From the NCBI RefSeq assembly GCF_020386615.1, contig NZ_CP077769.1, positions 4,898,001-4,962,000 on the forward strand: 64,000 nucleotides of DNA, written 5' to 3'. The stretch comes from Chitinophaga pendula. Lineage in GTDB: Bacteria; Bacteroidota; Bacteroidia; Chitinophagales; Chitinophagaceae. The notes under the pieces are model-generated. The model had not been told where the DNA came from, searched no databases, and saw only the letters and a list, made by a program, of their open reading frames with translations. Positions within the stretch are counted from its first letter, which is position 1. Each line of letters opens with the position of its first letter. The translations under genes were made by a program, and so were the position numbers. This document shows, one piece after another, positions 27,282 through 36,481 of this stretch.

Positions 27282-28339
27282 GCGGTTAATAATATCAAAG
27301 TGTGGTGCGTACCACTATGACAGTTATATATCAATATGTTTTTGATCGCTTGTTTAGCCGTTCCGCTATAGATAGCTGCTGCAGGCAACTGACCATCGCT
27401 TATTATCTTATTAGCCAGCCAGAGCGCGAAGGCGGTGGCCGTAGGATATTCTCCACAAAGTTGCTTAAATGCGGCAATACAATGCGATGTGAATAAGTGT
27501 TGTGCGATCGTGTCGTATAGGCTATCGGTGGTGTGGTCTCCGTTACGGCCATCCAGTAGCAGGTCGATATCTGCTGTCGTAATACGGTGTTTCGTTAAGA
27601 AGTCCTGAATAAAACGGATGACAGTATCTATATCAGCAGGCTTGTACAACGTGGTGTGACCTACGATAGCTGCTTTTGTTGTTGCTGATGGGGTATGACC
27701 CAGTACAAAGAAGGCGCTTCCTTCGCCGGCAACGGTGCCTGTCGTGTTGCTTTGTAACAGTCCTGTTGTTTCATTGTATGATGTTTTGTACAGGCCGAAG
27801 CGTGACAGTATCTGATGGCTATAGGTGGTGATCTCATCCACGCCGCCTACCAGTATCTGATCGGCACTTTTTTCATGGAGCAACATTATACTATCCAGCA
27901 AAGCATTTTCGAATGAGAAGGCCCTGTGTACGAATGTATTGTTATAGCCATGATTACCCAGCATGAGTGCGATCTGTCCACCGACGGTATTATGGGTAGA
28001 CTGTATGAACGCTGTTGGTGTCAGCATTTCTTCCTGTTGGCGGACCATTTTACCCAGGAACACGCCGGTATCATCCAGGCAGCCATAGGCAGTGCCGGTG
28101 ATGATCATATCCGGTTGGGTGATGGAAGCTGCTTCCAGGGCGCGATAGGCGCCAGCTACTCCCATCTTCACCACTTTACTCATGCGGCGGATCATTTTGG
28201 CATCGATCCATTGTTTGTAATCAGGTTCGGCTACTTTGAAGCGCATACCTTCTGAAGCTGGTATAGCAGCCTGCAAAGGCGCTTCGCCTGTCATATCCTG
28301 CGGAGATACTCCACCGGCTCCGTGTATGTAGATACGCAT
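27275..28339 (-). CDS. ketosynthase-like chain-length-factor homologue, catalytically dead
   Basis: A 354-residue thiolase-fold protein of the beta-ketoacyl synthase family without its active site. The nucleophile elbow reads 'HRAFSFENAL', so the position of the usual Cys is Phe141; the second active-site His region reads 'KQLCGEYPTATA', with Glu where KSs have G-H. Type II polyketide systems use such a partner (chain-length factor) as a heterodimer with an active KS. The active KS is the next gene upstream (28365-29564, 25 bases away), which is the expected pairing. It would help set the polyene length. Confidence 0.85.
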   Translation of the reverse strand: MRIYIHGAGGVSPQDMTGEAPLQAAIPASEGMRFKVAEPDYKQWIDAKMIRRMSKVVKMGVAGAYRALEAASITQPDMIITGTAYGCLDDTGVFLGKMVRQQEEMLTPTAFIQSTHNTVGGQIALMLGNHGYNNTFVHRAFSFENALLDSIMLLHEKSADQILVGGVDEITTYSHQILSRFGLYKTSYNETTGLLQSNTTGTVAGEGSAFFVLGHTPSATTKAAIVGHTTLYKPADIDTVIRFIQDFLTKHRITTADIDLLLDGRNGDHTTDSLYDTIAQHLFTSHCIAAFKQLCGEYPTATAFALWLANKIISDGQLPAAAIYSGTAKQAIKNILIYNCHSGTHHTLILLTAC

Positions 28340-28364
28340 CTGTATATTCTTACTTGTCAGTCAA

Positions 28365-29564
28365 CTATTGTGCAGAGAACACCAGGCTGGAGCAGTTACC
28401 CCCAAATCCAAATGAATTGGACATGGCATGGGATAACTGAACGCCGGAGGTATACGCTGTGGCCGGTATCACCGGCAATTCTTTCATGGGGGTGCTAAAG
28501 CGTGCATTGGGATAAATGATCCCTTCCTGTACGGCTTTGGCAGCGAATACGGCTTCAATGCCACCGCTGGCTCCCAGGGTATGTCCTGTGAATGATTTGG
28601 TGGAGCTCATCGGCGGTAGTTGCGCTCCAAACAACCGTTGGATGGCGGTTGCTTCGGAGCTGTCATTATTCTGGGTGCCGGTACCATGCAGGTTAATATA
28701 TGCTATGTCTGCAGGCGATAGTCCTGCCATGTCCAGTGCGCCTTTCATCGCCAGGTAGTTGCCGGTACCATCGGGGGATGAAGCTGTCTGGTGATAGGCA
28801 TCGTTGGCATTGGCATAACCACTGAGGCGACACCAGGGTGTGATACCCTGTTGGTCCAGGAGCGATTCGCGTACCAGTATTACATAGCCGGCGCCTTCTC
28901 CCAGGTTAAGCCCTTTACGGGAGTCATCGAATGGGCGGCAAGGTTCCTGGTCCAGTATCATCAGGGTATTAAAGCCATTGATCGTAAATCTTGTGAGGGC
29001 ATCGGTACCGCCGGCTATCACTATATCGACGATGTTATTCTTTAACAGGCGGGCGCCGTACATAATGGCATTGGCACCGGAAGAACAGGCAGTGCTGATG
29101 GTAGAGATGTGATGAGTGATACCCAGTGCATCTGCTACTCCTTCGGTAACGGTACCACATTCGTGATGTACAACCTGATGCAGCCGGCCTTTTTGCGGGT
29201 CTTGCAGGAAAGGTTCGAAAAAATCTTCCGTTTTGTCCATGCCCCCAACGGTATTGGCAGATACGAATCCTACGCGGTATTGCCGGATATCGCCCAATCC
29301 TGTTGCCTTCCAGGCTTCGCGGGCTGCTATGGCGCTCAGCAAGGCGGTACGGCTCCATACCGCCGACATACCAGCCATCTCAGCCAGCGTAGTATTGTCC
29401 GCTTTTACTTCTGCTACCGGGAAAACAGGTTGATGTATAGACCGCAGGTATTGCATGACTGCCATACCTGTATGGCCCTGGCGGAAAGACTGCAGACAGT
29501 CATTCAGGTTAAAGCCGATACCGCAGATCACCCCTCCGCCTGCTATCCATACTTTGTCACTCAT
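28365..29564 (-). CDS. beta-ketoacyl-ACP synthase (active ketosynthase)
   Basis: A 399-residue KAS II-like enzyme with all catalytic residues: Cys160 in 'STACSSGANA', the first His in 'NLHGTGTQNNDSSE' and the second in 'STKSFTGHTLGASGG'. It condenses malonyl-ACP with the growing aryl polyene chain. Its neighbour downstream is the dead KS partner and upstream an ACP (4-base overlap), so these three form the core of the elongation machinery. It should act in the cytoplasm on ACP-bound substrates. Confidence 0.93.
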   Translation of the reverse strand: MSDKVWIAGGGVICGIGFNLNDCLQSFRQGHTGMAVMQYLRSIHQPVFPVAEVKADNTTLAEMAGMSAVWSRTALLSAIAAREAWKATGLGDIRQYRVGFVSANTVGGMDKTEDFFEPFLQDPQKGRLHQVVHHECGTVTEGVADALGITHHISTISTACSSGANAIMYGARLLKNNIVDIVIAGGTDALTRFTINGFNTLMILDQEPCRPFDDSRKGLNLGEGAGYVILVRESLLDQQGITPWCRLSGYANANDAYHQTASSPDGTGNYLAMKGALDMAGLSPADIAYINLHGTGTQNNDSSEATAIQRLFGAQLPPMSSTKSFTGHTLGASGGIEAVFAAKAVQEGIIYPNARFSTPMKELPVIPATAYTSGVQLSHAMSNSFGFGGNCSSLVFSAQ

Positions 29565-29824
29565 CCTTGTTTACTTTGATGTGCAGTAATATATTCCGCC
29601 ATTGAACGAACAGACTTGAAGATAGCCGGTCCGTCGTCCGGGTTGGCTATACGTACGTTATAGTACTGCTGCATCAATACGATCAGTTCGAGTGCATCGA
29701 TAGAATCCAGTCCCAGTCCCTCTTTGAATAAAGGTTCATCATTGTCGATGTCTGCCGGTTTTACTTCCTGTAAATTCAACTGCTCAATGATCTGTGCTTT
29801 CAGATCTGCCATCAATTTTTCCAT
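29561..29824 (-). CDS. acyl carrier protein
   Basis: An 87-residue ACP from the ATG at 29824 (MEKLMADLKA); the longer frame to 29881 would overlap the preceding gene and adds non-ACP sequence. The phosphopantetheine site is Ser41 in 'GLGLDSIDALEL', followed by the usual acidic helix. It carries the growing chain between ketosynthase, ketoreductase and dehydratase. It overlaps the ketosynthase gene by 4 bases. A second, distinct ACP is at 36022, so starter and extender steps may use different carriers. Confidence 0.93.
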   Translation of the reverse strand: MEKLMADLKAQIIEQLNLQEVKPADIDNDEPLFKEGLGLDSIDALELIVLMQQYYNVRIANPDDGPAIFKSVRSMAEYITAHQSKQG

Positions 29825-29855
29825 ATTCAATATTTGATAAGAGATATCCACTATC

Positions 29856-30467
29856 TCAGCATAACGCGCTGATCGCTTCACTGGTAAACGCTTGCTGCAA
29901 GCCCTGGGGTTGCTGTTCTACCAGGTATAATACTACTTCGTATGCATCCTGCATTACTTCCACCCAGCCACAGATAGCGGCTTTCATGACACCTGTATCC
30001 AGCAAGTATTGGACATAAGTGTGCATCAACGCTGCGTCATAACGGTCTGCGGTAAAAAAGGTCTGTTCACCTTTAAAACCATGACGTATGCTGATCTCTC
30101 CCATAACGATGTTGGGGAGGGTATAGACAAATACTGCCGGACTGGCGATGCTTTGTACGGTATCGTAATAGCGCAGGTCTGTATCCAGGCTGGCGCTCCG
30201 GTTGACCAATACTATGCCCACCTCTTCTGGGTTATATTGGCTGAGCGGACGCTGTTGTAACAGTACTTCTGCTGCCAGCCATCCCAGTTTGCTGAGGGTA
30301 TCCATCTTGTGGAACTTAGGGTACTGCCCGCCGAAGTGGTCGTATCCGGCTCTCAGGAAATCGGGTAAAGCCATACCAGGTTGCTGCCAGCGGGGTGCTC
30401 CGTTGACGGCAACCTGGTGGTCCCTGATGGTGCAGGTAGCGGTGATATATGTTGTTAGGTTACTCAA
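29856..30467 (-). CDS. short ketosynthase-like protein lacking the active-site cysteine
   Basis: A 203-residue protein resembling only the N-terminal half of a ketosynthase (thiolase) fold: 'LGWLAAEVLL' and 'EEVGIVLVNRSASLDTD' correspond to the early KS helices and strand. The nucleophile elbow position reads 'TFFTADRYDAAL', so no Cys is present. The frame ends cleanly and overlaps the flavoprotein gene by 4 bases, so it is an intact short gene, not a broken KS. It may act as a structural subunit of a KS complex. Function not assigned. Confidence 0.75.
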   Translation of the reverse strand: MSNLTTYITATCTIRDHQVAVNGAPRWQQPGMALPDFLRAGYDHFGGQYPKFHKMDTLSKLGWLAAEVLLQQRPLSQYNPEEVGIVLVNRSASLDTDLRYYDTVQSIASPAVFVYTLPNIVMGEISIRHGFKGEQTFFTADRYDAALMHTYVQYLLDTGVMKAAICGWVEVMQDAYEVVLYLVEQQPQGLQQAFTSEAISALC

Positions 30468-31711
30468 CTACTTTCTTTTATTCTTTCTGTAAGCTCGATG
30501 GTCCTGGCCAGTCGTTTCAAGGCAGTACCATGTGCTTTGACGTATGGGTTGCTCATGTCCCACACATATCCTGCCAATACGGAACATATTTGTTTCTGTA
30601 TCTCGTAGTCCGGTTCTTTACAGAAAAATATGGTGTCGAGCGTTCCTTCATACCAGGCTGTCACATAGGAGCGGAAGGTATTAACACCTTGTAATGTCGG
30701 CGCCATATATTCCTGTTCCCAGTCTACATCTTCACCTTTCAGTTTGCGGATCACAAGTTTTGCAGCCGTCTGGCTGGATACACAGGCCAAAGTTACGCCA
30801 GAAGAGAAAATCGGGTCCAGAAATTCGGTTACGTTGCCGGTGAGTACATATCCTTCACCATAGAATTTCTCTGTGGTGGCAGACCAGGATTCCAGCACCC
30901 GCGGTTCAAATACCAGGGGTACATCCCTGAAACGTTCACGGGTGTAGGGTTCAGCCTCGAGCAATGCCCGGAATTGTTGTTCGGCATTGCCACCATATTG
31001 TTCAAAGAAGGAAGGATCTCCTACGAAGCCTACGGAGGTTACGCCGGTAGAGAAGGGGATGATCCATATCCAGACGCCTTTTTTGTGTACTACAGCAGTG
31101 ATCCGGTTGGGTTCGTCTGCCATAGAACGGCGCTGGTCTACGGTATGTGCGAAGAGTGCTTTACGGGGTTGTAGTACGGAGGTACCTTCCAGGTTGAACA
31201 AACGGGGGATCACACGTCCATATCCGCTGCCATCCACGATAAAGCGGGCAGCGATCTCACTTTCATTTCCCTGCTCATCGACGATGGTGGTCACTGAGTC
31301 GGAGCCATTAAATCGTATGCCGGTAACGGTCGTCTGGTAGGATACAGGCACGCCCATTTCGGCTACTGTATCGGCCAGGGTCTTGTCGAAATCGGCCCTG
31401 GTGACTTGCCAGGTCCAAGTCCATCCCGGTGTATATTGCTCCTTGAAAGTAAAGTCGCAGACGCTGTTGTCTTTAACGAACTTGGCGCCGAACTTTTCCT
31501 GGAAGCCTTGCTTTTTAATGGCAGGCAAAAATCCTGCTTCTTCCAGCGCTTCCATACTGCGGGGTAACAGGCTTTCGCCTATCACAAAACGCGGGAACTG
31601 TTGTTTTTCGACGATCCTGACCTTATATCCGGCCTGATGGATGATAGAAGCGGCCACCGTTCCGGCAGGGCCAGCTCCGATCACTAATACGTCTACCTGC
31701 TCAGTTTTCAT
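30464..31711 (-). CDS. FAD-dependent oxidoreductase of the halogenase-like group
   Basis: A 415-residue flavoprotein. FAD motif 'VLVIGAGPAGTVAASI' at residues 9-24, then 'EKQQFPRFVIGESLLPRSM' as in flavin-dependent halogenases and geranylgeranyl-reductase-like enzymes. A 'WIWIIPFS' stretch near residue 215 resembles the WxWxIP motif of flavin halogenases. Some flexirubins carry chlorine on the aromatic ring, so a ring halogenase is plausible; a ring hydroxylase is the alternative. A flavin reductase gene is not linked. It overlaps the short KS-like gene by 4 bases. Confidence 0.82.
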   Translation of the reverse strand: MKTEQVDVLVIGAGPAGTVAASIIHQAGYKVRIVEKQQFPRFVIGESLLPRSMEALEEAGFLPAIKKQGFQEKFGAKFVKDNSVCDFTFKEQYTPGWTWTWQVTRADFDKTLADTVAEMGVPVSYQTTVTGIRFNGSDSVTTIVDEQGNESEIAARFIVDGSGYGRVIPRLFNLEGTSVLQPRKALFAHTVDQRRSMADEPNRITAVVHKKGVWIWIIPFSTGVTSVGFVGDPSFFEQYGGNAEQQFRALLEAEPYTRERFRDVPLVFEPRVLESWSATTEKFYGEGYVLTGNVTEFLDPIFSSGVTLACVSSQTAAKLVIRKLKGEDVDWEQEYMAPTLQGVNTFRSYVTAWYEGTLDTIFFCKEPDYEIQKQICSVLAGYVWDMSNPYVKAHGTALKRLARTIELTERIKESS

Positions 31712-31763
31712 TTTTTCAGGGATTTATAGCTGCGGTTAATTATTACCCCGGGGTCTTGCGACC

Positions 31764-32831
31764 TCAGGCTTTTTTACATTGAAGTAATGTATAGCTCAAG
31801 CCCATCTGATTATTCTCCGATATGATCTGTAGTCCAGCGTCGGCTATACACTGGAAGAAATCGTCGGTATGATACATCTGACTGTTGCCGTTTGCCATCG
31901 CGGTGAAATAAAGCGAGGTCTGTTGCAGACAGAAGGCGGCGGACTTAAACACTTGCCTGTTCCAGAACGGCTCCAGGATATAAATCGTGCCATTGTCTGT
32001 CAGCGCTTCCCGGCATCTTTTGAGGATAGAGGTGATCTCTGTCTCGGAGAAACAGTCCAGGAACTGACTCATCCATATGGCGTCGAATCCTTTGGGGAAT
32101 GGCAATGATTCATCCAGTATATTGGCGACATGGAAATGTACACGATGCGCTACGCCGGCATCCAGCATTTTCTGCTGTGCCAGTCCTACCTGTCCCGGCA
32201 GGTCAAAGATGGTCATTTCCACGTCTGCATCGTATCCGGTGCATGCCAATGTCCATTTACCGGTATTGCCACCTATGTCGAGTATACGTGCAGGTTTATG
32301 TTCAAACACGATCGGCAGTGCCTGCGGAAATGCCAGGTCGGAGTAGTAGTGATCGAAGTCGAACCAGCTCTTACCCACTTCCGGCGGCAACAGGGAGAGG
32401 CCGGGATAGATCGTATCCCAGGGGCCTAACTCTTTCAGGCCCGCCGGCTTCCCTTCTATGAGACTTTCCTGCAGATGGTACATCCCTTTGTAGCAGATGT
32501 CCTGCGTAAAATCCATGTTGATACGGGTCAGCCTGTCATGTTCTATGAAGTACCCGGTTTTTGTCAATATATATTTCTTATCATTGACGATCAGCATCTC
32601 CATTCCCAGACCTGCTTCCAGCAGTACGCGGATGGCATATCTGGAGAGTTTTACCTGCTCCATGATACCTTCGATGGTAATGCCGGTCATTCCGCTGTCG
32701 CTGATCACTTTCAGTATTCCCAGGTCGCGCAATGCTCTGGCGGCCTGGAATGCTACCGGCGCAAATGCGATCCGCAGCGCTGTCTCCTTCGCCTCTAAAG
32801 CCGTCTTTGTTTCTTTGGTAAAAAATTGCAT
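31764..32831 (-). CDS. SAM-dependent O-methyltransferase
   Basis: A 355-residue protein. Residues 15-100 form a winged-helix dimerisation domain as in plant-type O-methyltransferases, and 165-350 a class I SAM methyltransferase with motif I 'ARILDIGGNTGKW' and 'DAIWMSQFLDCF'. It probably methylates the aromatic ring or its hydroxyl group; ring methylation is a known variation among flexirubins and aryl polyenes. It sits between an active ketosynthase gene and the halogenase-like gene, with gaps of 62 and 52 bases. Confidence 0.87.
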   Translation of the reverse strand: MQFFTKETKTALEAKETALRIAFAPVAFQAARALRDLGILKVISDSGMTGITIEGIMEQVKLSRYAIRVLLEAGLGMEMLIVNDKKYILTKTGYFIEHDRLTRINMDFTQDICYKGMYHLQESLIEGKPAGLKELGPWDTIYPGLSLLPPEVGKSWFDFDHYYSDLAFPQALPIVFEHKPARILDIGGNTGKWTLACTGYDADVEMTIFDLPGQVGLAQQKMLDAGVAHRVHFHVANILDESLPFPKGFDAIWMSQFLDCFSETEITSILKRCREALTDNGTIYILEPFWNRQVFKSAAFCLQQTSLYFTAMANGNSQMYHTDDFFQCIADAGLQIISENNQMGLSYTLLQCKKA

Positions 32832-32893
32832 AGTTGTGATATATATATGCTACCCTGTCAGTAACAGTTATTGATCCCCCTGTTGAACTGGTC

Positions 32894-34045
32894 TTATGCG
32901 ACCGAAAATATCATGGCAGCATTACAGCCGCCGAAGCCGGATACTGTTTTCAGAAAATGTTTCACCGGCTGTCGTTGCAGTGTTGAACAGACATTGACAG
33001 GCTGCGTGACTCCCAATTGTTCAAATCCTTTTGTGGGCAGTATCAGTCCTGCTGTCATGGCATGCATGCTGATGATCGCCTCTACCAGGCCTGCTGCCCC
33101 CAGTGTATGCCCGTAGTATCCTTTCAGGCTATTGACGGGGGTATGCTGCAGTCCTGCTATGTTCAATGCTTTGGCCTCCATTTCATCGTTATAAACGGTA
33201 GCGGTACCATGTGCGGAGACAAAGCCGATATCGGCCGCCTCGAGTCCTGACCTTTCCATTGCCTGGCGCATGGCGGTCGCCAGCTCTGCTCCGGTGCGGG
33301 AAGGTCCTGATATATGATTAGCATCATTGCTTACGGCACCACCGCCGGTCAGTATGGCCGGTTGTGTCAGGGCCTGTGCCGGGTCCGTACTCAGGATCAC
33401 CGTTGCGGCCGCCTCTCCCAGCGTCACCCCGTTACGACCAGCATCGAAAGGACGACAGGGCGCTGCGCTGACAGCCTGGAAAGACTGAAAGCCTGACAAT
33501 ACGAACTGTGTCATCACATCGGCACCGGTCACCACCGCACGATCATATTGCCCGGAGGCGATCAGGCGTTGTCCGATCAGGATAGCCAGCAATCCGGATA
33601 TACACGCATTGCTTACTACGATCGGACGTTGCAGATACCCTAAATGACCGGCGATACGTTGTGCGGATGCATACAGCTCCAGTTGTTCCATTGGCGGCTG
33701 CTGTGGATACTGTTGCTCGATCCGCTCGATGTTGCCTTTAGTCGTGGAGATGATAAAAGCGGTGCGTTCGTCTCCCAGGTTGATATTGGTATGAGACAAT
33801 GCATCTTGTACAGACAGTATGATCAGTTGCTCGAACTTCGTATATCCGTCAAGTGAATGCCCGGTACTATATTGCAGTAGCTGCGCTGCCGACAGCATAG
33901 CCGCCTGAAAAGGTCCGGCGGACATGTCATTATCTTCCTGCAGCCGAATGCCACTATGCCCTGCTACGACCTGCCTGAAGTTGTCCCCTGAAGTGTTGCC
34001 CAGCGCCGACACAATGTTGTCTGCTACTGCATATACCTTTTTCAC
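32894..34045 (-). CDS. beta-ketoacyl-ACP synthase (active ketosynthase)
   Basis: A 383-residue KAS I/II-like enzyme. Catalytic Cys148 lies in 'VSNACISGLLA', the first His in 'VSAHGTATVYND' and the second in 'SLKGYYGHTLGAAG'. It has few similarities to the ketosynthase at 28365 outside the motifs, so it probably has a separate role, such as priming or a different chain-length step. It lies 39 bases after the thioesterase-like gene. Confidence 0.92.
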   Translation of the reverse strand: MKKVYAVADNIVSALGNTSGDNFRQVVAGHSGIRLQEDNDMSAGPFQAAMLSAAQLLQYSTGHSLDGYTKFEQLIILSVQDALSHTNINLGDERTAFIISTTKGNIERIEQQYPQQPPMEQLELYASAQRIAGHLGYLQRPIVVSNACISGLLAILIGQRLIASGQYDRAVVTGADVMTQFVLSGFQSFQAVSAAPCRPFDAGRNGVTLGEAAATVILSTDPAQALTQPAILTGGGAVSNDANHISGPSRTGAELATAMRQAMERSGLEAADIGFVSAHGTATVYNDEMEAKALNIAGLQHTPVNSLKGYYGHTLGAAGLVEAIISMHAMTAGLILPTKGFEQLGVTQPVNVCSTLQRQPVKHFLKTVSGFGGCNAAMIFSVA

Positions 34046-34084
34046 CTACACGCTTTAAATGATCGATTATAATAGATTCCTTCT

Positions 34085-34519
34085 TTAATGCCCTGCACCT
34101 ACCTGGTGCTTTTCTTTCCATGCTGCAAAAAATGCAGGGATGGTCAGTTGAAGCGTAGAAGAGGCAGCATCCAGGAATACCTGTATGGAAGAGCCATCTG
34201 CTATCAGTTCGCCTGTCGCTTCGTTGAACAGGCGATACTCGAACTTTATCTTGGCTGCCGCCGTACTGATGTATGTCGTTTCCACAACTACGGTATCGCC
34301 ATAACGTAGTGACCGCTTGTAATTACATTGTATGTTAACAACGGGTACGGTATAGCCCTGTTCAAAGATATCCAGGTACCGTAATCCGTATTTTTCGCCG
34401 AAGGCTTCCCGTCCGTCTTCAAAGTAACGCACATAATGTCCATGCCAGACGATCCCTAGTGGATCTGCCTCATTAAATCTCACCCGGATGGTCGTTCTTT
34501 CGGTTAAAACCTGTTCCAT
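34085..34519 (-). CDS. 4HBT-type hot-dog acyl thioesterase
   Basis: A 144-residue hot-dog protein with the 4-hydroxybenzoyl-CoA thioesterase signature 'FNEADPLGIVWHGHYVRYFE' (residues 15-34), in which the Asp is the usual catalytic residue. It would release an acyl chain from ACP or CoA, or edit stalled intermediates of the pathway. Gaps to its neighbours are 39 bases on both sides, consistent with one operon. Confidence 0.87.
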   Translation of the reverse strand: MEQVLTERTTIRVRFNEADPLGIVWHGHYVRYFEDGREAFGEKYGLRYLDIFEQGYTVPVVNIQCNYKRSLRYGDTVVVETTYISTAAAKIKFEYRLFNEATGELIADGSSIQVFLDAASSTLQLTIPAFFAAWKEKHQVGAGH

Positions 34520-34558
34520 AAATATTCCGCTTAACGCCTTATTGATACTCTTATCTGA

Positions 34559-34981
34559 TCAGGGATTGGTGAAGATCTTCATTTCGCACTGTGCCATCAC
34601 TTTACCATCTAATACTACCTTACCCAATACGCTGGTAGCGTTGAAGACTTCATTCTGTATCTCTACGGTCGTTTCAATAAACGCGCCAACCGGAGGAAAA
34701 TCAAATATTTCCAGGTCTTTGATAGCGCCGATATATCCTACCGGCACTGGTGTATTATGCTGCAATGCAATATAGCCGATCCTGGCAGCCGCTGTCTGCG
34801 CGATATTTTCCGTAAGCCCGGGCGTCGTGAGCACGTTATGTTCCACAAAAACGTTATCGGCTTTTATTTCCAATGCAGTACGCGTGATCTTCTCTCCTAC
34901 TTCCAGGATACCGCCGATCATGACGATAGGGGTACGTTGCGGAATGTAATTCGTAATGTCGTCTGTATGAATATATTGCAT
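34559..34981 (-). CDS. ApeP-like hot-dog dehydratase
   Basis: A 140-residue hot-dog protein that resembles the ApeP-type dehydratases of aryl-polyene clusters: an early 'YIPQRTPIVMIGGILEVGEK' and the helix 'LTENIAQTAAARIGY', where the Glu matches the catalytic acidic residue. It would act with the ApeI-like enzyme at 24905; in the E. coli system the two homologues work together as a dehydratase. The 117 bases upstream (to 35098) hold only a weak 6-bp dyad. Confidence 0.78.
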   Translation of the reverse strand: MQYIHTDDITNYIPQRTPIVMIGGILEVGEKITRTALEIKADNVFVEHNVLTTPGLTENIAQTAAARIGYIALQHNTPVPVGYIGAIKDLEIFDFPPVGAFIETTVEIQNEVFNATSVLGKVVLDGKVMAQCEMKIFTNP

Positions 34982-35098
34982 ATCAAGTACTTAGCTGGTT
35001 CCTGTATACCCCGATTGAAGGGGGCTTTAAAAGTGATACTGATAATAACTGCGAATTAAAACTAATTATACGACTTATCACATACGTATAAGTACTAA

Positions 35099-36022
35099 TT
35101 ATTTGTTATGTATATTTATCGCGTCCGTAGTGGGTCCTTCCGGCATATCCCAGAAGTCGTAGTAATTAAACCATTGTTCCGGGTATTGCTTCACCTTTTG
35201 CTCCATTTCGGTGATAAAATGCTGTACATCCGCTCCGGCGCTGCCGTCTTTGGGTTGTCGCTGATAAGTCTTTGGGGAAGTGGCATACAGGTGATAGTGG
35301 GTGGCAGATTCTTTAAAGGCAAATACCAATGATACGGGTACTTTAAAGGCAGCTGCCAGTATGAATGGCCCTGCCGGAAAACGGGCCGCAGCACCGAGGA
35401 ATGGCGCTGTAATGGTCTTATTACCTGGCAGGAACCTGTCGGCATGCATACATACCAGTTCTTTGTTGCTCAACGCTTCATGAATGGCGTATATATGCGA
35501 CAGGTCGTCTTTCAAAACAATGATATTCACATGCCTGCCGCCGGTTACGCCGGACAGGTATTTTTTGATCCTTTCGTGTTCCCCGTCAAACATGACGATA
35601 TTGATAGGCGCCTGTAAGCGGCGGAACAAATGTCCTGCTACTTCCCAGTTGCCCAGATGGGCACTGAGCAATATGCCTCCTTTACCGGAAGAAACGATGG
35701 AACGCAGGTGTTCTTCTCCATCAAAATGAAAGCTGAATTTATTTTCCATATCCGCCATCACTACGATCTTATCCAGCAATGTCTGCCCGAACACATAGTA
35801 ATTGCGATATACGCTACGCAAAGAACGCAGGGGACTATACCCTATCCTGGTGCGGAAATAGTGATAGATAGGTCGGGAAGAGCTGTAAGAAAACAGGAAA
35901 TAATATCCTGCTACGAACCTCAGCAATATATACGCTGGATATACGCCTCCATAACGTAGTATCGCAATGAAGATACTATATCCAAGTTTATTACCTTTTG
36001 ACTTTCCCTGCCAGGAAGGCAT
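35099..36022 (-). CDS. LpxL/HtrB-family lysophospholipid acyltransferase
   Basis: A 307-residue protein with an N-terminal membrane anchor and the LpxL signature 'LLSAHLGNWEVAGHLF' (H-x4-E) near residue 118, followed by 'LVCMHADRFLPGN'. The family adds an acyl chain to a lipid A-type glycolipid. In aryl-polyene clusters such an enzyme may move the polyene from ACP onto a membrane lipid. The start overlaps the ACP gene stop by 1 base, which suggests that ACP-bound polyene is its donor. Confidence 0.87.
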   Translation of the reverse strand: MPSWQGKSKGNKLGYSIFIAILRYGGVYPAYILLRFVAGYYFLFSYSSSRPIYHYFRTRIGYSPLRSLRSVYRNYYVFGQTLLDKIVVMADMENKFSFHFDGEEHLRSIVSSGKGGILLSAHLGNWEVAGHLFRRLQAPINIVMFDGEHERIKKYLSGVTGGRHVNIIVLKDDLSHIYAIHEALSNKELVCMHADRFLPGNKTITAPFLGAAARFPAGPFILAAAFKVPVSLVFAFKESATHYHLYATSPKTYQRQPKDGSAGADVQHFITEMEQKVKQYPEQWFNYYDFWDMPEGPTTDAINIHNK

Positions 36023-36279
36023 TACACCAGTTCTTTTTGTTTTACACGAGCCAGCACGTAATCGTAGAAATGCTGGAAGGTGATAATGCTCTGGAAATCT
36101 TCCGGATTTACTTTGAAACCAAAGTTGTTTTCGATCACGACAACGAGATCGATGTAATCCAAACTATCCAGTTCCAGGGTAGCTTTCAGGTTGGCACTTG
36201 GCGTAATGGCTGCAGGTTCAGCCTCAAATTCCTCTACCAGGAAAGCATTTGTTCGTTTTATTACTTCTTTAATATCCAT
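36022..36279 (-). CDS. acyl carrier protein
   Basis: An 85-residue ACP with the phosphopantetheine site Ser39 in 'ATLELDSLDYIDLVVVIE'. It is preceded by a 202-base gap with a possible internal promoter and followed directly by the LpxL-like acyltransferase gene. With the ACP at 29561 the operon has two carriers with different helix II sequences (DSLDYIDL versus DSIDALEL), suggesting separate partner sets. Confidence 0.93.
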   Translation of the reverse strand: MDIKEVIKRTNAFLVEEFEAEPAAITPSANLKATLELDSLDYIDLVVVIENNFGFKVNPEDFQSIITFQHFYDYVLARVKQKELV

Positions 36280-36377
36280 AATAGTGTACTCTCAGGTATA
36301 GGTCGATTTAAAAATAAGTAAATGGTTTATTGTAATTCGCGTGACAGTTTATATTATTCGAAAACCCGGCTATAGTA

Positions 36378-36385
36378 CAAAATTA
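36378..36385 (-). promoter_or_regulatory. possible internal -7 promoter box in the pigment operon
   Basis: Read on the minus strand, TAATTTTG fits TAnnTTTG exactly, about 100 bases before the ACP start. It lies in the widest gap of the operon (36280-36481). No -33 partner is evident. Confidence 0.3.
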
Positions 36386-36481
36386 AGCAATAATATCAGC
36401 AGTCGAATGATGAAAAACGATGCTCATAATATGGCCCTTGCTGATAATAGGTCCTCCCTAGTATATTTCCCTTGTAATCAA

